From contig NZ_MTZV01000003.1 in assembly GCF_002362315.1 (NCBI RefSeq), positions 1 to 64,000 of the forward strand: DNA of 64,000 nt, given 5' to 3'. Within the stretch, counting starts at the first letter, position 1, and the number at the start of each line of letters is the position of its first letter. Of the stretch, positions 45,646 to 55,699 are shown in pieces. The translations under genes were made by a program, and so were the position numbers. This stretch comes from Paraburkholderia acidicola (lineage in GTDB: Bacteria > Pseudomonadota > Gammaproteobacteria > Burkholderiales > Burkholderiaceae). The notes under the pieces are model-generated. The model saw nothing but the letters and a program-made list of their open reading frames with translations. It made no database searches and had not been told where the DNA came from.

Positions 45646-46359
45646 ATGACTTCCGCGTTCCCCCTTGTTGCCGCAACCGACATCGCGCGCCGCGACCCAC
45701 AGCATGGCCGCTGGCTCCTGCATCCAGCCCGCCTCGCGCTACATGGCGGCGAGCGCCTGTCGATCACCGGGCCGTCGGGCTCGGGCAAGAGCGTGTTCCT
45801 GCGTGCGCTTGCACTGCTCGATCCGCTCGATGGCGGCCACGTCGAGTGGCGTGGCAAACGCGTCGCGCGTCCAGCCATTCCGCGCTATCGCCGCAGCATC
45901 GCCTATATCCGTCAACGGCCGGCGCTACTCGACGGCACCGTCGAAGACAACCTGCGTTATCCGTTCACATTGCGTGCCTACCGCGACCTGCAGTTCGAGC
46001 GCGAGCGTGTCGCATCGCTCGCGGCACAGGCCGGTCGCGACAGCGATTTCCTCGACCGGCGGGCAAGCGAGCTGTCCGGCGGCGAAGCGCAGATCGCGGC
46101 CTTGATCCGCGTGTTGCAGCTCGACCCCGATGTGCTGCTGCTCGACGAGCCTACCGCTTCGCTCGACCCGGCATCATCGCATGCGATCGAGGGACTCATC
46201 GGCGCATGGTTCGACGCCGGCGCAGCACGCGCCTCGATATGGGTATCGCACGATCCCGCCCAGGCCGAACGCATGAGCGAACGGCACCTGACCATGCAAG
46301 CGGGTGTGCTCGATGAAGCGCCCCAAGCTTCCCTCGACCGCGAGAACACCACACGATGA
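45646..46359 (+). CDS. fetA: ABC transporter ATPase, FetA/YbbL-like
   Basis: 237 residues: Walker A GPSGSGKS (about 42-49), signature LSGGEAQIAAL, Walker B VLLLDEPT and the H-loop VSHDP. It resembles FetA, the ATPase of the FetAB system that exports iron in E. coli and helps under peroxide stress. The stop overlaps the permease start by 4 nt (ATGA). The ribosome-binding site is weak. Assignment depends mainly on the partner gene. Confidence 0.85.
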   Translation: MTSAFPLVAATDIARRDPQHGRWLLHPARLALHGGERLSITGPSGSGKSVFLRALALLDPLDGGHVEWRGKRVARPAIPRYRRSIAYIRQRPALLDGTVEDNLRYPFTLRAYRDLQFERERVASLAAQAGRDSDFLDRRASELSGGEAQIAALIRVLQLDPDVLLLDEPTASLDPASSHAIEGLIGAWFDAGAARASIWVSHDPAQAERMSERHLTMQAGVLDEAPQASLDRENTTR

Positions 46360-47165
46360 TGCTGCAGAACCTCAGTCTCTGGGACCTCGGCATCGCGGTG
46401 CTGCTGATCGTCGTGAACGGCGCGCTGTCGGTGGCGCTGAAGCTCGATCTCGAACGCAAGCTCGCGTGGGCCGCGTTGCGCACCGTCGTGCAGTTGCTCG
46501 CGATTGGCTATGTACTCGGCTGGGTCTTCAGCTACGACCGCTGGTTCGTCGTGCTCCCGCTGATGGCGCTGATGACGCTGATCGCCGGCTTCGCAGGCGC
46601 GCAGCGCGGCTCGCGTACCTACGTGGGTCAGCGTGCCGACAGCATCGTGTCGATCTGGGTCAGTTCGTGGCTGGTGGCAGCGGTGGGACTGTTCGCCGTG
46701 ATCCGGATTCGCCCGTGGTACGAGCCGCAATATGCGATTCCGATACTCGGCATGATTCTCGGCAATACGCTGACCGGGGTATCGCTGGGTATCGAGCGGA
46801 TGATCGATGAACTGACCGCGCGGCGCGACCGCGTCGAGATGGCGCTCGCGCTCGGCGCGACGCGCTGGGAAGCGGCTCAGGAACCGGCACGCCAGGCCGT
46901 ACGCGCAGGCATGATGCCGACGCTGAACCAGATGGCTGTCGTCGGCGTCGTGAGCCTGCCAGGCATGATGACGGGCCAGGTGTTGGCGGGCCAGTCGCCA
47001 TTGCAGGCGGTTCGCTACCAGATCGTCATCATGTTTCTGATCGCCGCATCGTCGGCGCTCGGCACCGTCGGTGCCGTGCTGCTCACGTACCGGCGCGTGT
47101 TTTCGCCGGAGCACCGCTTCCTTGCGTCGCGGCTGGTGGAACGCAATACATCAGCGCGCCGTTGA
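46356..47165 (+). CDS. fetB: FetB/YbbM-like permease (UPF0014)
   Basis: 269 residues with about seven hydrophobic segments. Family marks are LKLDLERKLAWAALRTVVQL, PLMALMTLIAGF, IPILGMILGNTLTG, ERMIDELTARRDRVEMALALGA and NQMAVVGVVSLPGMMTGQ. This is the UPF0014 membrane partner of FetA. The translationally coupled start (ATGA with the ATPase stop) supports a complex. Function in iron export is by analogy with E. coli. Confidence 0.9.
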   Translation: MMLQNLSLWDLGIAVLLIVVNGALSVALKLDLERKLAWAALRTVVQLLAIGYVLGWVFSYDRWFVVLPLMALMTLIAGFAGAQRGSRTYVGQRADSIVSIWVSSWLVAAVGLFAVIRIRPWYEPQYAIPILGMILGNTLTGVSLGIERMIDELTARRDRVEMALALGATRWEAAQEPARQAVRAGMMPTLNQMAVVGVVSLPGMMTGQVLAGQSPLQAVRYQIVIMFLIAASSALGTVGAVLLTYRRVFSPEHRFLASRLVERNTSARR

Positions 47166-47178
47166 TCCAGTGTGTGCG

Positions 47179-47742
47179 TCAGCGCTTCGCCGACAACACG
47201 ATCTCTGTGCCGTCGCTGAGCGTGACCGTTTTCGTGCTGCCACTGGTCGGCATTGTGAAGCGAACGATCTGACTCGTCATCAACGCACTCGGACACTTCA
47301 GCGTCTTGCCCGCCTGGGTCACGTTCTTCGTGCCACGCGGCGTCTGCGCCTGAAAATTCAGTTGAACTGTCGCGGTACCGTCAGCACCGACGACCGGCGC
47401 GAGGCGCACCTGAATCTGCCGGATCATCGCGCCGTTCGCGTCGAGCGGTAGCGACGCGTAATCGGGACAGGACTCAGGGGCCGCAATCGGGCCGCCTGGC
47501 GGCACGGTCTTCCATGTGTAGTCGTCGGACTGGCCGGAGCGGATCGTGCGCGTGTCCTGGGCGTTGCCGAACTGCTTCGAGGTGATCTTCAGCGTGTAGC
47601 GGATCGGGCCATCGAGCGCGGCCTGGGACGTGATCTTGATCGGTGTCGCCGCGAGCGCGGAAGACGAAATCGTGACAAGCCCGCAGGCAAGGCAGGCGGC
47701 AGAAATAGCAGCAACGGCGGAAAGTCTGAAGCTCGGGCTCAT
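47179..47742 (-). CDS. Exported protein of unknown function (possibly DUF6013)
   Basis: 187 residues with a signal peptide (FRLSAVAAISAACLACGLV, cleaved near ALA-ATP). The mature part is beta-rich: ALDGPIRYTLKITSKQFG, then TWKTVPPGGPIAAPESCPDY, with a Cys pair possible between that Cys and the one in LKCPSAL. GAGGTGA precedes the ATG. I believe that this corresponds to a Burkholderia-type domain numbered DUF6013, but that number is from memory. It is convergent with fetB. Confidence 0.75.
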   Translation of the reverse strand: MSPSFRLSAVAAISAACLACGLVTISSSALAATPIKITSQAALDGPIRYTLKITSKQFGNAQDTRTIRSGQSDDYTWKTVPPGGPIAAPESCPDYASLPLDANGAMIRQIQVRLAPVVGADGTATVQLNFQAQTPRGTKNVTQAGKTLKCPSALMTSQIVRFTMPTSGSTKTVTLSDGTEIVLSAKR

Positions 47743-47945
47743 ACTGTCACCTCGTTGTTGTGCCGCTGCGCGGTCCGTCGAGGTCGCGCAGCCGTTCTAA
47801 GCATGAAGCCCTGCCAGTCTACCGCCAAGCGACGGCTTGCGCGCCTCGCGTGGATCAGGTGTTACCCCGCTTGCGGCGGCGTCGTTTCCCGTTTTCCTTT
47901 CACCGGTACGCGACGTCCTGCCGTAAGCACGCTAGCCGTTCTGCA

Positions 47946-48962
47946 TCAGAACCCGCTCAGCACCAGCTTGCCGATCGCGCGCCCTTCCTCGAGCATCCGG
48001 TGCGCGCGCCGCACGTTGTCAGCATTGATCGGACCCAGGTTCTCGCCAACCGTCGTGCGCAGCGTGCCGGCATCGACGAGCCGCGCGACTTCGGTCAGCA
48101 GCTTGTGTTGTTCGATCATGTCGGGTGTACCAAACATCGAGCGCGTGAACATGAATTCCCAATGGAACGCTGCGCTCTTCGCCTTCAACAGTTCGATCTC
48201 GACCGGCTTGTTGTTCTCGACGATCGTGCAGATGCCGCCCTGCGGTTTCACGATTGCTGCCGCGGCGGGAAAATGCGTGTCCGTATCGTTGAAGATCAGC
48301 ACATAGTCGACCTGTTCAATACCGAGCTGCTTCAGCTGTGCGGGCATGTCGCCGAAGTGATCGACGATATGGTCCGCGCCCAGTTCGGTGGCCCACTTCG
48401 CCGACGCCGGCCGCGACGCGGTCGCAATCACCTTCAGCTTGCCGAGCTGTTTCGCGAGCTGGATGCCGATCGAGCCAACCCCACCCGCCCCGCCGATGAT
48501 CAGCACCGAGCGCCCTTCATCCTCGCCCTGCGGCGACACGCCGAGCCGGTCGAACAGCGCTTCCCATGCGGTGATCGCGGTGAGCGGCAGCGCGGCAGCA
48601 TGCGCAAAATCGAGCGAAGCCGGCTTGCGCCCGACGATGCGCTCGTCCACCAGGTGATATTCGCTGTTCGCGCCAGGCCGCGTGATGCTGCCTGCGTAGA
48701 ACACCGGATCGCCGACCTTGAACAGCGTCACGTCGGGACCGACTGCGGCGACCGTGCCGGCCGCATCCCAGCCGAGCACGCGCGGCGTCTTCTCGACGGC
48801 GTCCTTCGGCGAGCGCACCTTGTAATCCACGGGGTTCACGGAAATGGCTTCGACCTTCACGAGCAGATCGCGGCCGCTTGCCTGCGGGTGCGGCAACTCG
48901 ACGTCGAGCAGTGCTTCGGGATGATCGATGGGCAGATAGCGATGCAGACCGATGGCTTTCAT
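47946..48962 (-). CDS. Zinc-type alcohol dehydrogenase-like/quinone oxidoreductase family protein
   Basis: 338 residues of the medium-chain dehydrogenase/reductase fold: an N-terminal GroES-like domain (AISVNPVDYKVR, VLGWDAAGTVAAVG), then a Rossmann part with IIGGAGGVGSIGIQLAKQL. The cysteine ligands for zinc are absent, as in quinone oxidoreductases and ZADH-like enoyl reductases. It probably uses NADPH on quinones or enones. It is divergent from a LysR gene with a shared operator, so that LysR protein probably controls it. Confidence 0.88.
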   Translation of the reverse strand: MKAIGLHRYLPIDHPEALLDVELPHPQASGRDLLVKVEAISVNPVDYKVRSPKDAVEKTPRVLGWDAAGTVAAVGPDVTLFKVGDPVFYAGSITRPGANSEYHLVDERIVGRKPASLDFAHAAALPLTAITAWEALFDRLGVSPQGEDEGRSVLIIGGAGGVGSIGIQLAKQLGKLKVIATASRPASAKWATELGADHIVDHFGDMPAQLKQLGIEQVDYVLIFNDTDTHFPAAAAIVKPQGGICTIVENNKPVEIELLKAKSAAFHWEFMFTRSMFGTPDMIEQHKLLTEVARLVDAGTLRTTVGENLGPINADNVRRAHRMLEEGRAIGKLVLSGF

Positions 48963-49071
48963 GACAGCTCCTGTTTCTTGATACGGATCGATGAAGATGG
49001 AGGACTCCGGGACCGGCAGCGCCCGTAATCACGGTGCGACTGGCCGATCCGATGAATGCCATCGTAGAACC

Positions 49072-49104
49072 TTGGTTATTCTTTGAAAACAGTCATAATG
49101 ACTG
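49072..49104 (+). promoter_or_regulatory. LysR promoter with a perfect dyad at the -10
   Basis: -35 TTGGTT (49072-49077), 16-bp spacer, -10 CATAAT (49094-49099). A perfect dyad cagtcat-a-atgactg covers 49090-49104, overlapping the -10. It lies between the divergent LysR and oxidoreductase genes, 26-40 bp upstream of the LysR ATG, a typical place for autorepression. Its position relative to the oxidoreductase start (about 130 bp) would allow activation there. Confidence 0.55.
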
Positions 49105-49129
49105 AAACATCTTTTTGATTTTCAGAAAA

Positions 49130-50074
49130 ATGGCGCTTTCTCCTGCTCCCCACACCCAACGCGACCGGCTCGATCTGCTCGATGTCGCGTTGTTCATGCG
49201 TGCCGCACTGCTTGCCAACGTTTCGGCGGCGGGGCGGGAATTCGGGCTGTCGGCGGCGGTGGCTAGCGCGCGGATCGCGCAGCTCGAACGGCTGCTCGGC
49301 GCGCGGCTGCTGCATCGAACCACACGCCGGATCAGTCTCACCCAGGACGGTGAAGTCTTCATGGTGCAGGCGCAGACGCTGCTCGACGCGGCCGACGCGG
49401 CGCGCGCATCGGTCGGGCGGGCGCAGGCCGAACCGCAGGGGCGGCTACGCGTTGCGATGTCGTCGTCGTTCGGGCGGCAGCATGTGTCGCCGGTCATACC
49501 CGAATTCCTGCGCCGTCATCCGGGCGTGAGCATCGATCTGCGTGTCACGGATCAGCTCGTCGATCTGATCGACGCCGGCGTCGATGTCGCGATCCGGATC
49601 GGCGCGCTGAAGGATTCGTCGCTGGTCGCGCGCCGGCTCGCCGAGAACCGGCGCGTCATCTGCTGCTCGCCCGCCTATCTGGCCGAGCGGGGCACGCCGC
49701 ATCATCCGTCGGACCTCACCGCGCACGAATGCATCGTGCTATCGAACCAGCGCGACTGGGGCTTCGTCACACCGGCAGGTCATCTCAATGTCCGTGTGGG
49801 CGGCCGGCTCGACGCCGATAACGGCGAAGTGCTCCGCGACGCGCTGCTGGCGGGCTTCGGTATCGCGCTGAGATCGACATGGGACGTCGCGCCCTACCTG
49901 CGCAGCGGCGAACTCGTCACCGTGCTGGACAGCTACCCGCTCGCGAAGACGGTCGCGCTCTGGGCCGTCTACCCGAGCCGCGCATTCGTGCCGCCCAAGA
50001 CAGTGGCATTCATCGATTTCCTCGCCGCGCATTTCGGCGATCCGCCGTACTGGGATCGCGAGCCTGGCACCTAG
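49130..50074 (+). CDS. LysR-family transcriptional regulator
   Basis: From ATG at 49130 (MALSPAPHTQ) 314 residues. The N-terminal winged helix (LDLLDVALFMRAALLANVSAAG, then LSAAVASARIAQLERLLGARLLHRTTRRI) is followed by a periplasmic-binding-protein-like effector domain with GRLRVAMSSSFGRQHVSPVIPEFL and DVAIRIG. It belongs to the subgroup whose members often regulate an adjacent divergent oxidoreductase gene. The effector is unknown. Confidence 0.92.
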   Translation: MALSPAPHTQRDRLDLLDVALFMRAALLANVSAAGREFGLSAAVASARIAQLERLLGARLLHRTTRRISLTQDGEVFMVQAQTLLDAADAARASVGRAQAEPQGRLRVAMSSSFGRQHVSPVIPEFLRRHPGVSIDLRVTDQLVDLIDAGVDVAIRIGALKDSSLVARRLAENRRVICCSPAYLAERGTPHHPSDLTAHECIVLSNQRDWGFVTPAGHLNVRVGGRLDADNGEVLRDALLAGFGIALRSTWDVAPYLRSGELVTVLDSYPLAKTVALWAVYPSRAFVPPKTVAFIDFLAAHFGDPPYWDREPGT

Positions 50075-50180
50075 GCGCGGCCCGGTTGCGCCGTGCCGAC
50101 CCGGTACAATGCTGGATTGCCTGTTGCCCTGCGCATCCCGCGCGAGGCTGGCCCACTCCGCGTCCCTGCCCCGCGTCTTC

Positions 50181-51020
50181 ATGAACCTCGTCATCCAAAG
50201 TCTCACGCCAATCGGTCCGGAACATCACAAGCCGCTCGTCGGGCTCGCGCGCGGCAAACGTGCGACGGTCATCGATACGCACGCGATCCGCATCGACGGC
50301 GCCGACCCTGCACAACGCGGCGATCTCGATGTGTACTGCCACACGCACGACCTCGACTACGCATTCGTTGAGCCGGGCCGGCAACTGCGCGACTTCGGGC
50401 TTCTGACGATGGACATGGATTCGACGCTGATCACGATCGAATGCATCGATGAGATCGCGGATTTCTGCGGCGTGAAGGCAGAAGTCGCGGCCATTACCGA
50501 AGCGTCGATGCGCGGCGAGATCAAGGACTTCAACGAGAGCCTGACGCGCCGTGTCGCGTTGCTCAAAGGGCTCGACGCGAGTGCGCTCGAACGTGTCTAC
50601 GATGAGCGGCTGCAACTGTCCCTGGGTGCGGAACGGATGCTGGCCGGTGCGAAAGCCGCCGGCCTGAAAACCTTGCTCGTGTCCGGCGGATTCACGTTCT
50701 TCACCGAGAAACTGCGTACGCGCCTTGGCCTCGATTTTGCACACGCGAACACGCTTGAAATCGTCGACGGCAAGCTGACGGGACGTGTGACCGGCGAGAT
50801 CGTCGACGCGGAAGTGAAAGCGCGCACGCTGCGCGAAACCTGTGCGCAACTCGGCATCGAGCCGTCACGTGCGATCGCGATGGGCGACGGTTCGAACGAC
50901 CTGGAGATGATGGCGGCAGCCGGACTGTCGGTTGCGTTTCGCGCCAAACCGATCGTGCGCGAAGCGGCTAGCGTCGCGTTCGATCGCGTTGGGCTCGACG
51001 GGCTGCTGCGGTTGTTCTGA
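50181..51020 (+). CDS. serB: Phosphoserine phosphatase
   Basis: From ATG at 50181 (MNLVIQSLTPIGPEH) 279 residues. A short N-terminal domain is followed by the HAD catalytic core: nucleophile motif DMDSTLITIECIDEIAD (about 77), LVSGGFTFFTEKL and GDGSNDLEMM. SerB catalyses the last step of serine synthesis. The start has a weak ribosome-binding site; an upstream in-frame extension of 24 codons is less likely. Confidence 0.95.
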   Translation: MNLVIQSLTPIGPEHHKPLVGLARGKRATVIDTHAIRIDGADPAQRGDLDVYCHTHDLDYAFVEPGRQLRDFGLLTMDMDSTLITIECIDEIADFCGVKAEVAAITEASMRGEIKDFNESLTRRVALLKGLDASALERVYDERLQLSLGAERMLAGAKAAGLKTLLVSGGFTFFTEKLRTRLGLDFAHANTLEIVDGKLTGRVTGEIVDAEVKARTLRETCAQLGIEPSRAIAMGDGSNDLEMMAAAGLSVAFRAKPIVREAASVAFDRVGLDGLLRLF

Positions 51021-51073
51021 TGCAGCGCGCCTGCATGCGTACAGGTCCGCATGCCGGGACCTCGCGTGTCGAC

Positions 51074-52258
51074 CTACTTCAGCGCGGCGAGACGCGCTTC
51101 GATATCCGCCCGCAGATCGGCCTCTTCCTCAAGACCGATAAAGAAACGCACCAGCGTGCCGCGATGCGGCCACTGCGCCTCGGTGCGCATCGAGGCGATG
51201 TCGTACGGCATCGCAAGACTCTGCGCGGCACCCCAGCTCCAGCCTATCGCAAACAGTTCGAGCGACTCGCAGAACGTATCGATCTGCGCGGCGCTATAGC
51301 GCTCATCGAACACCACCGAGAACAACCCACCCGCACCGCTGAAATCGCGCTTGAAGAATTCGTGGCCCGGACAGTCGGGCAGCGCGGGATGTAACACCGC
51401 GGCGATCTCCGGCCGCGTCTTCAGCCAGTGTGCCAGCGCAAGCGCGGTGCGGTCGTGCTGCTCGAAGCGCACCTTCATGCTCGGCAGGCTGCGCAGGACC
51501 AGCGAGCAGTCGTCGGACGACACGCCGATGCCCATGCGCATCCGCGCGAGCTTCAGCTTCAGATGCAGCTCGCGATCGACGGTGATCGTCGCGCCCATCA
51601 GCAGGTCGGCGCCGCCCGACTGATACTTCGTCAACGCCTGCACCGAGATGTCGACACCGTGATCGAACGGCCGGAACGCAAGCCCCGCCGACCACGTGTT
51701 GTCGATCGCAGTCACGACGCCGCGTGCGCGTGCGGCGGCGGTAATGGCCGGCACGTCGGGCACTTCCATCGTCACCGAGCCGGGTGCCTCGATCCAGATC
51801 AGCCGTGTGTTCGGCAGGATCAGGTCGGCGATGCCGGCGCCGATCATCGGATCGTAGTAGCGCGCGGTAATGCCGAAATCTTTCGCGAGCCAGTCGCCGT
51901 GATCGCGATTCGGCGAATACACGTTGTCGGGAATCAGCACGTCATCGCCGGCCTTGACGAGGCCGAAGTACACGTTCGAGATCGCCGACAGTCCGGACGG
52001 TTGCAGCAGCGCATGCTTGCCGCCTTCGAGAGCGGCAAGACGCTGTGCGAGCGTCATTGACGTCGGCGTGGCGTGCAGGCCATAGCGCCACGCGGCATCG
52101 TTGCGCCAGTCGAGTGCGCGCATCGTTGCGAGATCGGGAAACACGACCGTCGATGCGCGGGTCACCGGCACCGAGAACGATGCGTAGCCCGGCGGCAGAT
52201 CGTCTTCCGGATGCACGATGCGCGTTTGCAACTCGTGGCTGGAATGGGATTTCGTCAT
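51074..52258 (-). CDS. metC: Cystathionine beta-lyase-like PLP enzyme
   Basis: 394 residues of the Cys/Met metabolism PLP family. Marks are SVPVTRASTVVF, RYGLHATPT, the PLP lysine Lys211 in QALTKYQSGGADLLMG and the C-terminal VRFFIGLEEEADLRADIEARL. The sequence fits cystathionine beta-lyase, which makes homocysteine, but related enzymes have cystathionine gamma-synthase or methionine lyase activity. It is convergent with serB. Confidence 0.88.
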   Translation of the reverse strand: MTKSHSSHELQTRIVHPEDDLPPGYASFSVPVTRASTVVFPDLATMRALDWRNDAAWRYGLHATPTSMTLAQRLAALEGGKHALLQPSGLSAISNVYFGLVKAGDDVLIPDNVYSPNRDHGDWLAKDFGITARYYDPMIGAGIADLILPNTRLIWIEAPGSVTMEVPDVPAITAAARARGVVTAIDNTWSAGLAFRPFDHGVDISVQALTKYQSGGADLLMGATITVDRELHLKLKLARMRMGIGVSSDDCSLVLRSLPSMKVRFEQHDRTALALAHWLKTRPEIAAVLHPALPDCPGHEFFKRDFSGAGGLFSVVFDERYSAAQIDTFCESLELFAIGWSWGAAQSLAMPYDIASMRTEAQWPHRGTLVRFFIGLEEEADLRADIEARLAALK

Positions 52259-52325
52259 GATGGAATCTGGGTTGGATCTTCTTCGGAGACTGCAGGCGAT
52301 GTAGCGCGGCGTGTAAAACGCGGGT

Positions 52326-52934
52326 TCATTCGCCGGTGGTCAGGTTGCTGATGCCGCCGACCGGCTGGCCGCCTGTTTTCGCTGCAGCTGCGGCTGCGGG
52401 CGCGCTCGCAGTTGCCGGTGACGGCGCGGTTTGCCCTGCCGCAAGCGGGCGCAGATCGAACGGTTGCGGATCGGAGTCGTCGACATTCATGCGATCGCCG
52501 GCCAGCGACCCGTCAGCGGCGAATTTGCCGACCCAGTTGCCGGTGATATGGGTACCGTCGTTGGACTCTTCGACTTCGAGCGTATCGTTGTCGCGGTCAC
52601 CGGCGATCAGGATTACTTCGCCCGTATCGGCGAACTGATATTCGCCGTGCACACCGGATGGATCGTCGGTTTTCGGGCCGAGCCGCAGCACGATCTGACG
52701 CTTGCCCAGCGTGCCGGCATAGCGCGGAAACTTTGCGAATTCTGCGCCTGGTTTCAGCGGCAACTGGATTGGTGCGGGAGCGGCCAGTTCCTTGACCGCG
52801 TCGCTCTGCGCCCATGCGTGGGCTGGTATGGCGAGCGCAACGAGCGCGGCACACGCGACGCACGCAGCAGCCGTCGCATTCACCGTCCGTCCGCGTCGAG
52901 CTACCGCGTGCTTCATCGATTGTGAATCCTGCAT
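52326..52934 (-). CDS. Exported protein of unknown function
   Basis: From ATG at 52934 (MQDSQSMKHAVARRG) 202 residues, with AAGGAAG upstream; a second ATG at 52916 is possible. The signal peptide CVACAALVALAIPAHA is followed by a beta-rich domain (LGKRQIVLRLGPKTDDPSG, then YQFADTGEVILIAGDRDNDTLEVEES, and NVDDSDPQPFDLRPL) and a Thr/Ala-rich tail. The repeated strand pattern suggests a lipocalin- or META-like barrel, which I cannot confirm. It lies just after bktB in the same direction. Confidence 0.7.
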   Translation of the reverse strand: MQDSQSMKHAVARRGRTVNATAAACVACAALVALAIPAHAWAQSDAVKELAAPAPIQLPLKPGAEFAKFPRYAGTLGKRQIVLRLGPKTDDPSGVHGEYQFADTGEVILIAGDRDNDTLEVEESNDGTHITGNWVGKFAADGSLAGDRMNVDDSDPQPFDLRPLAAGQTAPSPATASAPAAAAAAKTGGQPVGGISNLTTGE

Positions 52935-52984
52935 GCCTGTCTTCCTTGCTTGCTTGTGATTGCCCTGCGTGACTACGCAACCGC

Positions 52985-54169
52985 TCAGAGCCGTTCGAAT
53001 ATCGCAGCAATGCCCTGCCCGCCGCCGATACACATCGTCACGAGCGCATAGCGCCCACCGATGCGCTGCAGTTCGTACAACGCCTTCACGGTGATCAGCG
53101 CACCCGTCGCACCGATCGGATGACCGAGCGAAATACCGGAGCCGTTCGGATTGACCTTCGCAGGATCGAGGCCGAGCTCCTGGGTCACCGCGCACGCTTG
53201 CGCAGCGAACGCCTCGTTGGCTTCGATCACGTCGAGATCGGCAACCGTCAGCCCCGCGCGTTCGAGCACCTTGCGCGTGGCCGGGACCGGGCCGATGCCC
53301 ATGTAGGCCGGGTCCACACCGGCATGCGCATAGGCAACGAGTCGCGCGAGCGGCTTGATGCCGCGGCGCTCAGCCACGCTGCGCTCCATCAGCACGACTG
53401 CTGCGGCTGCGTCGTTGATCCCCGATGCGTTGCCGGCCGTCACCGTACCGTTTTCTTTTGCGAACACCGGACGTAGCTTCGAAAAATCGTCAGCCGTCGC
53501 ATTCATGCGTACGTGCTCGTCCGTCGCGAAAAGCGTATCGCCCTTCTTCGAGGCGAGCGAGACCGGCAGGATCTGCTCGGTGAAATAACCGGACTCGATT
53601 GCGTGTGCTGCGCGGCGGTGTGATTCGAGTGCCAGGGCGTCCTGCGCATCGCGGCTAATGCCGTATTTCTGCGCGACGTTCTCGGCGGTCACACCCATGT
53701 GAATCGACTGGAACGGGTCGTTCAGTGCGCCGAGCATCATGTCGACGATGCGCGCATCGCCCATGCGCTGTCCGAAGCGTGCGGCCGGCATCGTGTAGGG
53801 CGCACGGCTCATATTCTCGGCGCCGCCGCCGATCGCGATATCCGCATCGCCTAGCAGGATGCCCTGCGCCGCCGACACGATGGCCTGCAGGCCGGAACCG
53901 CACAGACGGTTCACCGTGAGCGCGGGCGCGTGCTGCGCCACGCCACCGTTGATCGCGGCCACGCGGGCAAGGTACATGTCTTTCGGTTCGGTATGCACGA
54001 CGTTGCCGAACACGACGTGGCCGACTTCGTCGCCCGCGACATTCGCGCGCGACAGCACTTCGCGCACGACCCGTGCGCCAAGATCGGTGGGAGAGAAATC
54101 CTTCAGGCGACCGCCGAAGTCGCCGATTGCGGTACGTACGCCGCTTGCCACTACCACGTCACGTTGCAT
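52985..54169 (-). CDS. bktB: Beta-ketothiolase (acetyl-CoA C-acyltransferase), BktB type
   Basis: 394 residues with the full thiolase set: nucleophile Cys90 in LTVNRLCGSGL, NPNGSGISLGHPIGATGA with the active-site His, and Cys380 in TMCIGGGQG. AGGAG precedes the ATG. Sequence details such as GNVVHTEPKDMYLARVAAI fit BktB, which condenses acetyl-CoA with acetyl-CoA or propionyl-CoA and feeds polyhydroxyalkanoate copolymer synthesis. The phaCAB cluster lies 5 kb away on the same strand. Confidence 0.93.
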   Translation of the reverse strand: MQRDVVVASGVRTAIGDFGGRLKDFSPTDLGARVVREVLSRANVAGDEVGHVVFGNVVHTEPKDMYLARVAAINGGVAQHAPALTVNRLCGSGLQAIVSAAQGILLGDADIAIGGGAENMSRAPYTMPAARFGQRMGDARIVDMMLGALNDPFQSIHMGVTAENVAQKYGISRDAQDALALESHRRAAHAIESGYFTEQILPVSLASKKGDTLFATDEHVRMNATADDFSKLRPVFAKENGTVTAGNASGINDAAAAVVLMERSVAERRGIKPLARLVAYAHAGVDPAYMGIGPVPATRKVLERAGLTVADLDVIEANEAFAAQACAVTQELGLDPAKVNPNGSGISLGHPIGATGALITVKALYELQRIGGRYALVTMCIGGGQGIAAIFERL

Positions 54170-54307
54170 GATTCGCTCCTCGCTCTCTCAGTTTCAGGTT
54201 GATTCGCTTGGTTGATTCGCTTCGTCGATTCGAACACCGTGTCTCGCCCGCTGAAACACAGCGTGTTGTGTATATGCCAGCGTCCGCTCGACGATTACGC
54301 GATCGTG

Positions 54308-55699
54308 TCAGACCTCGCCCCACAGATCGTGGCCATCCGCACCGGTGATCTTCACCGACACGAAATCACCGACCTTGTAGCGCTTCGATGCTTTCTTCGC
54401 CGGCTCGATATACACCACGCCGTCGATCTCGGGCGCATCGGCCGCGGTCCGGCCCACGCCGCCTTCTGCATTCAGTTCATCGACGAGCACCTTCAGCGTC
54501 TTGCCGACCTTGCGGGCAATGCGCTGCGCCGACACCTCTTCTGCGACTTCCATGAAGCGCGCACGGCGAGCTTCGCGCACCTCGTCGGGCAACGCACCGT
54601 CGAGTTCGTTCGCGCTCGCGCCTTCCACCGGCGAATAGGCGAAGCACCCTACGCGATCGAGTTCAGCCTCGCGGATGAAGTCGAGCAGCGTCTCGAACTG
54701 CGCTTCGGTCTCGCCCGGGAAACCCGCAATAAACGTGCTTCGAATAGTCAGATCAGGGCAGATCTCGCGCCACGCACGCACGCGCTCCAGCACCTTTTCC
54801 GCGTTCGCGGGGCGCTTCATACGCTTGAGCACGTCGGGATGCGCATGCTGGAACGGCACATCGAGATACGGCAGCACGTGGCCCTTCAGCGGACCCTCTG
54901 CCATCATCGGAATCACTTCGTCGACGCTCGGATACGGATACACGTAGTGCAGACGGACCCACGCGCCGTACTGCGCGGCGAGTTCGCCGAGCGCGCCGAC
55001 CAGATCGGTCATGCGCGTCTTCAGCGGACGGCCGTTCCAGAAACCGGTGCGGTACTTCACATCGACGCCGTATGCGCTCGTGTCCTGCGAGATGACGAGC
55101 AGTTCCTTCACGCCCGAGCGGAACAGGTTCTCCGCTTCGAGCATCACCTCGGCAACCGGACGCGAGACGAGATCGCCGCGCATCGACGGAATGATGCAGA
55201 ACGTGCAACGGTGGTTACAGCCTTCGGAGATTTTCAGGTAGGCGTAGTGGCGCGGCGTGAGCTTGATGCCGGCGGCCGGCACGAGATCGACGAACGGGTC
55301 ATGCGGTTTCGGCAGATGGTTATGCACTGCCTGCATCACTTCGCCGAGCGCGTGCGGGCCGGTCACGGCCAGCACCTTCGGATGAACTTCTTCGATCAGG
55401 CCCGAACCGCTTGCGCTCTTTTTTGCCCCGAGGCAGCCGGTTACGATTACCTTGCCGTTCTCGGTCAGCGCTTCGCCGATTGCATCGAGGCTTTCCTGTA
55501 CGGCTTCGTCGATGAAGCCGCAGGTGTTGACCACGACGAGATCGGCGCCGTCGTAGGTACCGGAGATTTCATAGCCTTCGGCGCGCAGTTGCGTGATGAT
55601 CTGCTCCGAATCGACCAGGGCTTTGGGACAGCCGAGGCTGACGAACCCCACTTTCGGCGGGGAAACGGGCTTGGTATTGGATTCCAGGTGGGTTTTCAA
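54308..55699 (-). CDS. rimO: Ribosomal protein S12 methylthiotransferase
   Basis: 463 residues from a TTG start with GGAAG 7 nt upstream. The N-terminal UPF0004 domain ([33 protein letters not shown]) binds one iron-sulfur cluster, the radical-SAM core has CNHRCTFC, and a TRAM domain closes the protein. RimO methylthiolates Asp89 of ribosomal protein S12. It normally adjoins the pha region in this family; here an AbiE remnant separates them. Confidence 0.96.
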   Translation of the reverse strand: MKTHLESNTKPVSPPKVGFVSLGCPKALVDSEQIITQLRAEGYEISGTYDGADLVVVNTCGFIDEAVQESLDAIGEALTENGKVIVTGCLGAKKSASGSGLIEEVHPKVLAVTGPHALGEVMQAVHNHLPKPHDPFVDLVPAAGIKLTPRHYAYLKISEGCNHRCTFCIIPSMRGDLVSRPVAEVMLEAENLFRSGVKELLVISQDTSAYGVDVKYRTGFWNGRPLKTRMTDLVGALGELAAQYGAWVRLHYVYPYPSVDEVIPMMAEGPLKGHVLPYLDVPFQHAHPDVLKRMKRPANAEKVLERVRAWREICPDLTIRSTFIAGFPGETEAQFETLLDFIREAELDRVGCFAYSPVEGASANELDGALPDEVREARRARFMEVAEEVSAQRIARKVGKTLKVLVDELNAEGGVGRTAADAPEIDGVVYIEPAKKASKRYKVGDFVSVKITGADGHDLWGEV

